Assembly: GCA_963660435.1 (NCBI GenBank) | Contig: CAVKYI010000003.1 | Span: 1-64,000, forward strand | Origin: Hallerella sp963660435 | GTDB taxonomy: Bacteria > Fibrobacterota > Fibrobacteria > Fibrobacterales > Fibrobacteraceae | Direction: 5' to 3' | DNA: 64,000 nt | In this document: positions 1-9,754 of the stretch, piece after piece | Layout: every line of letters starts with the position of its first letter | Position numbering within the stretch: position 1 is the stretch's first letter | The notes under the pieces: generated by a model | Databases searched by the model: none | Told to the model about the DNA's origin: nothing | Seen by the model: only the letters and a program-made list of their open reading frames with translations | Program-made: the position numbers and the translations under genes

Positions 1-405
1 CATTACTGGAACATGAAAACGACGAGCGCCGTGACGCCGCAATCGGGAGAATACGGTCTTTTACCTACAGCCTATAAAGAAACTTATGCGCGGGGAATCG
101 AAAACCTTTTTGTTGAAAAAAGGTATGGGGGAAAATACAAGCGAATATATACTTCTCAATATACAGGCCTTATAGAAGATTTACAAGACGATGATAATTC
201 GTCGCAATGTAAAAACATAACGGATCTAGATAAAAAAGACAATGTGTCCGGCTTTTCGATAGGGAACATCGAAACGGCGTTTTTCCAGAACAAGAAATTC
301 TCGTCGATGAAAAATTATCTGAAGACTAAAAACCCGTCGGGGAAGAACGGAGTAAAATACACTCCAACAGCCATGGACGATCTTTTCAAATGTTGGGGGT
401 TGTAG
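1..405 (+). CDS. Hypothetical protein, probably 5'-truncated by the window edge
   Basis: The reading frame is open from base 1; the first ATG is at 13. I do not recognise the protein. It is hydrophilic and lysine-rich with no signal peptide or membrane segment, and it could be the C-terminal end of a longer secreted or toxin-type protein. The segment SGFSIGNIETAFFQ is encoded by a 32-base stretch (257-288) found identically at 989-1020, where a related but degraded frame lies beside an IS30 remnant. The stop is one base before the ATG of the next gene, a lipoprotein, so the two are likely co-transcribed. A toxin/immunity-like pair is possible but unproven. Confidence 0.45.
   Translation, partial: HYWNMKTTSAVTPQSGEYGLLPTAYKETYARGIENLFVEKRYGGKYKRIYTSQYTGLIEDLQDDDNSSQCKNITDLDKKDNVSGFSIGNIETAFFQNKKFSSMKNYLKTKNPSGKNGVKYTPTAMDDLFKCWGL
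257..288 (+). repeat. 32-bp direct repeat, copy 1
   Basis: Identical to 989-1020. It lies inside the first reading frame and encodes IGNIETAFFQ in the same phase as the second copy. Similarity continues more weakly for about 30 bases downstream (AAATTCTCGTCG versus GAATTCTCATCG). Confidence 0.85.
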
Positions 406-406
406 A

Positions 407-874
407 ATGAACAAATGTTATGCACTCCTTTGTTTCTTGCTCTTGTCTGGATGTTTTCATACAGAGGTTTATCAAAAGTTTTATGAACCTTTATATTTAA
501 ATGAAACAGGTATCGAAGTGTCTTTATTTTATGGAGCGATTGAAAGTGATTCTGAAAATCTTGCCTCCATAATTATCAAACCAGGAGATACTCTTTATTA
601 TGATGATTCTATTTATTATAGTAATCCAGACATGGTTCCTTTGTTGCAGAAAGAGGGCTTGTTATATGATGTTCGTCTAGAATTTCACACAACTCCAAGA
701 AAATGCCTGACTTATACCGGAGATGATTATCGACAACATGATATCAGGGATTTTTCTTCTTACGAAAATATCGGATTATGTGATGTTTGCGTTATACGTA
801 CTATGTTTGTTCCCGACGGCATGCTTTACCGCATCACGGACGATTTGCTCGAACAGGCAGAACCTTGCGAATAG
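407..874 (+). CDS. Putative lipoprotein
   Basis: This 155-residue protein has a short N-terminal signal with the lipobox LLSGC (Cys near residue 16), so it should be lipid-anchored. The mature part is acidic and rich in aromatic residues (repeated Tyr and Phe), with several cysteines towards the C-terminus. I recognise no family. The ATG follows the stop of the preceding gene by one base, with a weak GGGG Shine-Dalgarno. Base composition is AT-rich compared with ileS downstream, in keeping with an accessory gene. Lipoproteins downstream of a toxin-like C-terminus are sometimes immunity proteins; that is inference only. Confidence 0.6.
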   Translation: MNKCYALLCFLLLSGCFHTEVYQKFYEPLYLNETGIEVSLFYGAIESDSENLASIIIKPGDTLYYDDSIYYSNPDMVPLLQKEGLLYDVRLEFHTTPRKCLTYTGDDYRQHDIRDFSSYENIGLCDVCVIRTMFVPDGMLYRITDDLLEQAEPCE

Positions 875-954
875 ACGCGGAAAAGAAAGGAATAATACCT
901 TTTGACGGCCTTGCCAGTGAGCCGAACCATCAATCAATATTCTTTGCGAAAACG

Positions 955-1110
955 ATGATGGCCGCAAATGTTGTGGGTGGCGTAATCGCGATAGGGAACA
1001 TCGAAACGGCGTTTTTCCAGCGCGAATTCTCATCGTCAAGTAAATCGAATCTAGTCGGAAAAGCGAAAAAATCCCCGGAAGATGAATTCCAGGGACGGTC
1101 AGGTTTCTAG
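955..1110 (+). pseudogene. Degraded paralogous fragment next to IS30 remnant
   Basis: A 51-codon frame (two ATGs at 955 and 958) encodes an IGNIETAFFQ segment followed by REFSSSSKSNL, which aligns with IGNIETAFFQ-N-KKFSSMKNYL in the frame at 1-405. The 32 bases at 989-1020 are identical to 257-288. No convincing ribosome site precedes it. It is best read as a coding remnant carried beside, or as part of, the left flank of the IS30-type element that begins at about 1100. The rest of 875-1143 shows no other gene. Confidence 0.4.
989..1020 (+). repeat. 32-bp direct repeat, copy 2
   Basis: Exact copy of 257-288 in the same orientation, about 730 bases away, in the flank of the IS30 transposase remnant. 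Confidence 0.85.
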
Positions 1111-1143
1111 CTTGTCGCTTTTCCACCACGAAAAGGACAGGCT

Positions 1144-1497
1144 ATGAGACTCAACCGTGAACTAAGATACCAAATCAAGGCTCTCCTGGATGCCCGGCTC
1201 TTCCAGAAGGATGTCGCGAGACAGCTCGGGATCACTCCCGGCGCCCTGTCGAAGGAGCTGAAGAACAACGGAGGCAGGGACGACTACGATCCGGAAAGGG
1301 CGGACAGAAGGGCCGCGACTCTCCGGCGAGAGGCGCACGTCCACTACAGGTATGGAGAGGACGTCTGGGAAGAGGTCGATGCCGCCATCAGGGAGGACCT
1401 GTCTCCGGAACAGGCCGTCGGGCGCCGGAGGCTGGAGGGGAAAGGAAATGCCGAAAGAATCGGCTTGCCAGCATTTGCTCTATTTCTGTGTTCTTGA
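1144..1497 (+). pseudogene. IS30-family transposase, N-terminal remnant
   Basis: Residues 1-100 match the N-terminus of IS30-type DDE transposases: a basic helix-turn-helix for terminal-repeat binding (around residues 15-40, with 'QKDVARQLGITPGALSKEL'), then 'YDPERADRRA' and the 'LSPEQAVGRRRLEG' segment that normally precedes the catalytic core. After about base 1440 the similarity stops, and the frame ends after 117 residues instead of over 300. The DDE core is therefore missing and the element cannot be self-mobile. GC-rich codon use differs from the AT-rich genes on either side. Confidence 0.8.
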
Positions 1498-1537
1498 AAG
1501 TGTCGAAGTTTCAGGTAGAGAATAAGAGAAAACTCTT
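1493..1537 (+). repeat. Dispersed hairpin repeat, copy A
   Basis: TTGAAAGTGTCGA, then TTTC, then TAGAGAATAAGAG, ending in the hairpin AAGAG-AAAA-CTCTT (1524-1537). A related copy in the same orientation lies at 20063-20110 with hairpin AAGAG-N6-CTCTT; about four bases in five match. It follows the truncated transposase and may be the right end of an insertion element or a small mobile repeat. Confidence 0.55.
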
Positions 1538-1627
1538 GATTTGCGATATAATAGAGTTTTTTCCTTGGGGCGAGGTGGAGAAATCTTGAACGTCCCTTTA
1601 AAATTTTGTCGTTTTTTTTTGAGAACG

Positions 1628-1680
1628 TTGCTTTCGTTTCGTCTTTTTTGCTATATTGGTGTTATGCGTTCGGCGAACGC
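1628..1680 (+). promoter_or_regulatory. Promoter and palindromic operator of the XRE cassette
   Basis: A -35 TTGCTT (1628-1633) and a -10 TATATT (1652-1657) are 18 bp apart. Directly downstream lies the palindrome GCGTTCG-G-CGAACGC (1666-1680), followed by another CGTTCGGC half-like copy (1681-1688), 25 bp before the XRE start codon. The position suits repression of the cassette by its own first gene product. Confidence 0.6.
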
Positions 1681-1704
1681 CGTTCGGCAAAAGGGGTTTT
1701 GTAT

Positions 1705-2076
1705 ATGCTTGAAGACAGTCTTGGCTTGTTTATTACCCGGAAAAGACAAGAGCGAGGGATTTCCTTACGCAAGTTCGCCGGGGATTTGGGTAAAGCACCC
1801 TCCTATATCTGTGATATTGAAAAGGGCAAGAAATGTCCTGTCGATAAAGGATTCCTTGATTCTGTCGCGAAGATTTTGGAATTGAATATCCAGGAAAAAA
1901 ACGCTCTCTTCGATTTGTCTTCAAAAGGTCGAAAAGATATTGCTCCTACAGATTTGACCGAATATCTCAAGAAAACTCCGTTGGCAAGCGTTGCCTTGCG
2001 TTCTGCGAGAGAATCTAAAATTTCTAGCGAAAAGTGGAAAGAAATTATAAGCCTTATCAAAAACGGTAGCAAATGA
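1705..2076 (+). CDS. XRE-family helix-turn-helix regulator
   Basis: This 123-residue protein has a Cro/CI-type HTH at residues 5-60 ('FITRKRQERGISLRKFAGDL', then 'PSYICDIEKGKK' as recognition region). The C-terminal half is a short helical tail. The ATG at 1705 is chosen because it starts the HTH domain and lies just after the promoter and palindrome at 1628-1680. It overlaps the downstream ImmA/IrrE peptidase gene by 4 bases. That pairing is typical of mobile elements and phages, in which the peptidase cleaves the repressor on a damage or signalling cue. Likely role: repressor of this cassette. Confidence 0.85.
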   Translation: MLEDSLGLFITRKRQERGISLRKFAGDLGKAPSYICDIEKGKKCPVDKGFLDSVAKILELNIQEKNALFDLSSKGRKDIAPTDLTEYLKKTPLASVALRSARESKISSEKWKEIISLIKNGSK

Positions 2077-2765
2077 GACGCTGTATCGATTATTCAAAAT
2101 GCTGGAAGGATGCCCGCGGGGTATATGTTTTAGGTTATAGTCAAATAGAAAATTCTATTGAAAGCTTTTTAAAAAAAGCGCATCCAGAAGTCCTTGCATA
2201 CCCACAAGAAGTTCCTGTCGAAAACTGGATTGATTCCGGTGAATTTGGCTTTTCTTTAGATTTCCGAAATCTTGTTTTTCCTCAGGCAAAAGGCTTTACC
2301 GCTTTTTCAAGGATGGTTGCCGGTGTAAAGAATTCTGAAACGGGTGACATTGATTTGGTACCGATCGAGGAAAATACCGTAGTTCTGGACGAAACGGAAG
2401 AAATTTCGCAAAGCCATTTTACCGCGGGGCATGAACTCGCTCACATACTTCTTCATTCTTACTATTTTCGAAATCATGCCGATGCGTTGGCTGCCCATGC
2501 GGATGTCGTTCCTTTTCGATTGTCTCCTAGGCATCCTTGCTTTTGGCTGGAACGGCAAGCGGATTACGCTGCGAGTGCTTTGATAATGCCTCGATGTACT
2601 TTTTTAAAACTCTATCAAAATTTTTGTAGGGCAAATTTTTTAACTAGACTAGATGGAAATTCCGGTGCATTGTCTGAATTTGTAACCGAATCAAAAAAGG
2701 TCTATAATGTGTCTAGAAAGGCCGCAGAAATCCGTTTGGAACAGTTGATTCTGTCGGGGGAGTGA
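2073..2765 (+). CDS. ImmA/IrrE-family metallopeptidase
   Basis: This 230-residue protein contains the zinc-peptidase motif HELAH (near residues 119-123) and a downstream glutamate in 'ERQADYAASALIMP', the hallmark of ImmA/IrrE (Peptidase_M78) proteins. These enzymes cleave or inactivate a partner XRE repressor, and here that partner gene overlaps it by 4 bases upstream. The N-terminal 80 residues look like a family-specific sensing or interaction region. Codon use is AT-rich, as in the rest of the cassette. Expected role: derepression of the downstream zinc-ribbon, nuclease-like and DUF4417 genes. Confidence 0.85.
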   Translation: MRRCIDYSKCWKDARGVYVLGYSQIENSIESFLKKAHPEVLAYPQEVPVENWIDSGEFGFSLDFRNLVFPQAKGFTAFSRMVAGVKNSETGDIDLVPIEENTVVLDETEEISQSHFTAGHELAHILLHSYYFRNHADALAAHADVVPFRLSPRHPCFWLERQADYAASALIMPRCTFLKLYQNFCRANFLTRLDGNSGALSEFVTESKKVYNVSRKAAEIRLEQLILSGE

Positions 2766-2767
2766 AA

Positions 2768-3238
2768 ATGGGGTCGTTAAAATGCGTTTGTGGTTATGGA
2801 ATGAGAAATTCCGATAGTCTAAATCAGGTGGAGCTTTCGCTTTTTACCTTGGAAGATATCGATGATGCGGTTAGAAAGCAAGTATTGTTGAAAGAACTTC
2901 CGTTTCTATACAAGGAAACGGAAGTTTGGCGCTGTCCCATTTGTGGGCGTTGGAATTTTCTTTCTCGAAAATATGATTTTAGGATGCTTCCGCAGAAAGA
3001 AATTTTGGCTGATTTCTCGGAATTTCAACCTGATGATTCCCTGTTCCTTGAATATGACTTGCGTTCGGCGGATAAGGCTTATCAGGTTTCCGAAAATATC
3101 AGCGTCAAAGATTTTTTAAATCTCTCGGATGAAATCGTTCGGCTAAGATTTATTCGGGCAAATAGAAAACGGATGCTGCTATTTAAAACGAGGGAAATGC
3201 GGCCGCCGATAAAACTTTATTTACAGGAAAAGGAGTAG
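2768..3238 (+). CDS. Hypothetical protein with zinc-ribbon cysteines
   Basis: This 156-residue protein has two cysteine pairs, CVCG near the N-terminus (about residues 5-8) and CPICGRW around residues 56-62, which together could bind one zinc ion. The remainder is acidic and helical, with no family I recognise. The ATG at 2768 is preferred over the GTG at 2762 because a GGGGGAG ribosome site lies 5 bases upstream. It follows the ImmA/IrrE stop by 2 bases, so it is in the same operon. Function unknown; it may act as a nucleic-acid or protein adaptor in the cassette. Confidence 0.7.
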   Translation: MGSLKCVCGYGMRNSDSLNQVELSLFTLEDIDDAVRKQVLLKELPFLYKETEVWRCPICGRWNFLSRKYDFRMLPQKEILADFSEFQPDDSLFLEYDLRSADKAYQVSENISVKDFLNLSDEIVRLRFIRANRKRMLLFKTREMRPPIKLYLQEKE

Positions 3239-3267
3239 TTCTTTTTTTTAGCCAAGGAGTGCTTTAT

Positions 3268-3774
3268 ATGGGTGGATATGGTGGAAAGTCCGGTCGGCAA
3301 AAGGATAAATGCTACTTAAACACTGCAGGAATGCCCGTCAAGGACGCGAATGCTATCTTTGTAGCGGAACATTATTTACGCCAAGGGAAGTATGTCGCGT
3401 TTTTAGCGGAAAAGCCAAATGATCATCGGCGTGTCGATTTAATGGTTGAAGGGGCGCCTGTAGAAGTTAAAGGTGTCGAAACGTTTAAATCAAATACGAT
3501 TTGCAATAGCAGTCTTTTTAAGGCTCGAGAACAAATGCGACAAACAATTGCGGAATCAAGGTTTTACGAACATAAAGAGGCGAGCAGGATTGTTTTATTG
3601 TCTCGCCATAAAAGAGCTGTTGATGGGGAGAACGCTATTCCTGCAATAATTGCGGGTTATCAAGAGGCTTTGAGAAAAGGGATCGTTTCAAAAACCGATA
3701 AGATTGAGTATTGGTATAAAAGGGGAACGAAATTACGAATACTAGAATTGCGCATTTATGGTTCTAATTTGTGA
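3268..3774 (+). CDS. CdiA-CT-like PD-(D/E)XK nuclease-fold protein
   Basis: This 168-residue protein opens with a glycine-rich MGGYGGKSG, then a domain at residues 25-110 that looks like the CdiA C-terminal tRNase fold: 'FVAEHYLRQGKYVAFL', 'RRVDLMVEG' and 'VEVKGVE'. The D..E-V-K pattern is the PD-(D/E)XK active site. In contact-dependent inhibition this domain is the tip of a huge CdiA; here it stands alone with its own AAGGAG ribosome site (3254-3259). It is preceded by the zinc-ribbon gene (29-base gap) and followed by DUF4417. Substrate unknown; an RNA or tRNA target is inferred from the family. Confidence 0.65.
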   Translation: MGGYGGKSGRQKDKCYLNTAGMPVKDANAIFVAEHYLRQGKYVAFLAEKPNDHRRVDLMVEGAPVEVKGVETFKSNTICNSSLFKAREQMRQTIAESRFYEHKEASRIVLLSRHKRAVDGENAIPAIIAGYQEALRKGIVSKTDKIEYWYKRGTKLRILELRIYGSNL

Positions 3775-3788
3775 TAGGAGAGAAATAT

Positions 3789-4454
3789 ATGGTTGGAAAT
3801 CAGATGTCTTTGGAACATTTATTGATCCTTGACAAAGCGATCAAGATAGGAAAATTGGGAGTTCCTCGACTAAAACCGATTAGAGAAATTCCAAAGATTC
3901 AAAAATGTCTGCCTATCAATGTAGTCTTGTCTGAAAAAATTCAAGGCGTATGGGGACATTGCTTTATTGGTGACACGCGTCAGAATTGTTTCTGGAACAA
4001 TCCTTTTGCAAACATAGATCGTTTGAAAAAATTAAAGGGAATTATCTCTACTGATTATAGCTTATTTCGAGATTATTCAATTGCCGAACAAAAATGGAAT
4101 TGCTTTAAAAACCGGGTAATGGCATACCATTGGCAACAACAAGGATTGAATGTTGTTCCTACTGCAAGTTGGAGTGTGCCGAGTAGTTTTGAATGGTGCT
4201 GGGATGGATTGCCTAAAAATTCTGTTTTGGGGATTACTACCAATGGAATTGCAACGGCGAAAGAAGGTTATCGATTGTTTGTTCTAGGTCTTGATGAATT
4301 GATTAAAAGACTTGAACCGATCGCTCTTATTGTATGTGGCTCTTTTTTTGCATGGATGTCTGCAAAATATCCGAATACAAAAATGATCAGGATCAAGAGT
4401 TTCGGGCAATTATGGAATGAACGGAATAACCGGATTGATTTGTGTGCTAAATGA
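3789..4454 (+). CDS. DUF4417 family protein (copy 1)
   Basis: This 221-residue protein matches DUF4417: 'STDYSLFRDYS', then 'NRVMAYHWQQQGLNVVP' and a C-terminal 'ALIVCG' segment. The second copy in this window (41635-42324) has the equivalent 'PDCSLYRD', 'HYWQSQGVNVFP' and 'TVLVHG'. No biochemical function is established for the family, and no membrane segment is visible. The ATG at 3789 has an AGGAG ribosome site 8 bases upstream. It is the last gene of the XRE-ImmA cassette. AT-rich codons point to acquisition by transfer. Confidence 0.75.
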   Translation: MVGNQMSLEHLLILDKAIKIGKLGVPRLKPIREIPKIQKCLPINVVLSEKIQGVWGHCFIGDTRQNCFWNNPFANIDRLKKLKGIISTDYSLFRDYSIAEQKWNCFKNRVMAYHWQQQGLNVVPTASWSVPSSFEWCWDGLPKNSVLGITTNGIATAKEGYRLFVLGLDELIKRLEPIALIVCGSFFAWMSAKYPNTKMIRIKSFGQLWNERNNRIDLCAK

Positions 4455-5030
4455 GGACTATGTGAATGTTCGTTTTCCTAAAATATCTCGTTGCCTTGAC
4501 GGAAAATCGCTGTCGCTTCTCTTGTGGCTCATTTTCTGGAATACCTTTTCCCGGCACTCTTCTTGCCGTTTTTCCGAATCAGGTCTTTGGGTAAAAGCTT
4601 GTCTCCGATGTTGTTTGCCACCTTGACGGTCTTATCCATCATAAATTCAATAAGGCGTATTTTGGTACAAGTATGCTTTCATTTGTACACTTGTCGTTAT
4701 ATTCATTTTCTTGCTTCCGTCGCGGCAGGTTTGCGGATTGTGGGTGTGGCCATACTGCCGCCCAGGCTGAACGGAATTTTTTGCCTCGCCGAATTTCGCG
4801 GCGGCGCCTTTTCGGCAAAAATTATACCGCGATGGCCCGACCCGCAAAAAAGCGGGGAACGCCCCGATTCTTCTTGATGCAGAGAACGGATTTTTCTACA
4901 TTCCTATGCGAAAAAAATCAACTCGGCGGAATTGCCCGTCGCCCTGGGAAAATTGCTTCGGACGCTTCCCGAAACAGCAAACGGAGCGGTCCCTACGGTA
5001 AGCGTCATTCCCGCCGTCAAGAGGATTCTC
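4455..5030. other. Gene-free interval before ileS with competing hairpins
   Basis: No convincing gene lies in these 576 bases. On the minus strand, 4529-4642 could encode a 37-residue basic peptide (starts MMDKTVKVANN), more likely a remnant than a gene. Near ileS the sequence turns GC-rich. CCCGC-A6-GCGGG (4841-4856) overlaps an alternative CGGGG/CCCCG pairing that ends near 4865 and is followed by ATTCTTCTT, an arrangement that could act as an attenuator of ileS. I saw no T-box consensus. Confidence 0.4.
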
Positions 5031-8216
<3,186 letters not shown>

Positions 8217-8367
8217 AGGTACAGTTTTTCGTTCTTCGCTCGCGGTTAGGTCTTTCCGTGGCGGAGAACCTTGTTTTCCTGTGTAAACGGATTTTGGCGA
8301 CGGGCGCCTGTATTTTGGGTGCTTTGGGGATATTTTTAATTCGTCAAGCCAAACCGGAGAACTCGCC

Positions 8368-9702
8368 ATGAAAACAAAATTCTTCACTCTAGCCATTTCC
8401 GCTATCGCTCTCTGTGCGACAACGTCTCTAGCTCAATCGATTTCGCCGACCCGGGTAGGTCCTGTGAGCGAGTATGGAGAATTGCTGGCGGGGAAAAACT
8501 CTTCGAACGAAGGTCGCATCTACGGTTCGTGCAAAGGAATCGTGGATGGTTCCGAAGTACAGGTTCGCGGCATGAGCCTTTACTGGAGCCTTCTTGCCGA
8601 CGCGACCGATTTCTGGACGGAAACGGCAGTCACTTCGATGCTGAACGATATGAATATCCAGTTGATCCGGGCTTCCATGGCAACGGGAACGGAAGAGTGG
8701 GGTGGCCCCTATAAAGGTTACCAGCTAGACGCCGAAAATCAGAAGAAGCTGGTCAGCACCATTGTCGAAACGGCCATCAAGCTCGACATCTACGTCATCA
8801 TCGACTGGCATTCGCACGATGCGACAAACCAGGTAGAAAGCGCCAAAGGATTCTTCTCGGAAATGGCGAAGAAATACGGCGGTTACGACAATGTCATTTT
8901 CGAACTTTTCAACGAACCGCTAGACATCTCCTGGGATGAAATCAAGAATTACGCGAACCAGGTAATTCCGGCCATTCGGGAATATTCGGACAACTTGATT
9001 CTCGTAGGGAATCGAGCCTGGGATCAGCATCCGGAAGAAGTCATCGGAAACGAAGTGACCGACAGCAAGAACAATACCGCCTATACGCTTCACTACTACG
9101 CGATGAGTCATTGCGCAAGCGGCACAAATGAATATGGAGGGCCATGCGAAGGCGCAAACGGCGAAAAGGCTATCAAGGCGGGGCTTCCCATTTTCCTCAG
9201 CGAGTGGGGCGTTGGAACGGCGGACGGAAACGGGACCACCATCGGTCGGGAAGAAAACGACGAATGGCAGGCCTTCGCGGACAAGTACAAGATTTCGTGG
9301 GCGAACTGGAGCGCTTCGCGAATTGACGAATTGGCTTCGGCTTTCTCGAAAGAGGCGACGGCAAGCAATCTGCAATACTCCGCTTCGGGAAAACTGATCA
9401 AGGAGTATCTTTCCACGAATCCCACAACCTATACCGCTTGCCAGACCGAAGCGGACACGAGCAAAACGGGCTTTGCAAAGCCTTTTCAGGCTTCCCGTTT
9501 CGAATTGAACGTGTCGGAAAATTCCGTTCTGCTGCTAAACGCCAAGAAGCCGTCCATTCAGCTTTACGATGCCCAGGGACATTCCTTGCGGAGCACAAGG
9601 ACAGGTTTCCTTTCGCTAGAAAATCTTCCCAACGGAATGTATGTCGTCAAGGCGAACGATGGCGGTCAAAGCCAGATGCATTCCATCCGAATCGCCCGCT
9701 AG
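8368..9702 (+). CDS. Secreted GH5 endoglucanase
   Basis: This predicted endo-1,4-beta-glucanase has 444 residues and a signal peptide (residues 1-22, cleaved after SLAQ). The GH5 barrel runs from about 45 to 345, with RASMATG, 'YVIIDWHSH', the acid/base glutamate in FNEP (near residue 184) and the nucleophile in SEWG (near 278). It resembles subfamily 2 cellulases. The last 65 residues form a separate module ('SIQLYDAQG...LENLPNGMYVV...SIRIAR') resembling a type IX secretion sorting domain; the GH9 enzyme at 36718-38841 has a similar one. The start is preceded by GGAGAAC. A strong terminator follows the stop. Confidence 0.93.
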   Translation: MKTKFFTLAISAIALCATTSLAQSISPTRVGPVSEYGELLAGKNSSNEGRIYGSCKGIVDGSEVQVRGMSLYWSLLADATDFWTETAVTSMLNDMNIQLIRASMATGTEEWGGPYKGYQLDAENQKKLVSTIVETAIKLDIYVIIDWHSHDATNQVESAKGFFSEMAKKYGGYDNVIFELFNEPLDISWDEIKNYANQVIPAIREYSDNLILVGNRAWDQHPEEVIGNEVTDSKNNTAYTLHYYAMSHCASGTNEYGGPCEGANGEKAIKAGLPIFLSEWGVGTADGNGTTIGREENDEWQAFADKYKISWANWSASRIDELASAFSKEATASNLQYSASGKLIKEYLSTNPTTYTACQTEADTSKTGFAKPFQASRFELNVSENSVLLLNAKKPSIQLYDAQGHSLRSTRTGFLSLENLPNGMYVVKANDGGQSQMHSIRIAR

Positions 9703-9709
9703 AAACAAG

Positions 9710-9745
9710 GAAGCTCCGCCGCGATGGCGGAGCTTCTCGATTTTT
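9710..9745 (+). terminator. Rho-independent terminator of the GH5 gene
   Basis: Perfect 11-bp stem GAAGCTCCGCC / GGCGGAGCTTC with a 5-base loop, followed by TCGATTTTT. It starts 7 bases after the GH5 stop and also lies between convergent genes. Confidence 0.9.
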
Positions 9746-9754
9746 CCGCACCGA

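Noticed and set aside
4800..5030. T-box leader for ileS
   Set aside because: ACCGCG-like bases occur, but the full T-box consensus and specifier stem are missing, and eukaryote-like ileS genes are rarely T-box controlled.
4932..5030. N-terminal extension of IleS in the same frame
   Set aside because: The frame is open, but IleS proteins start at the conserved block encoded from 5031, which has its own ribosome site; the upstream part shows no family similarity.
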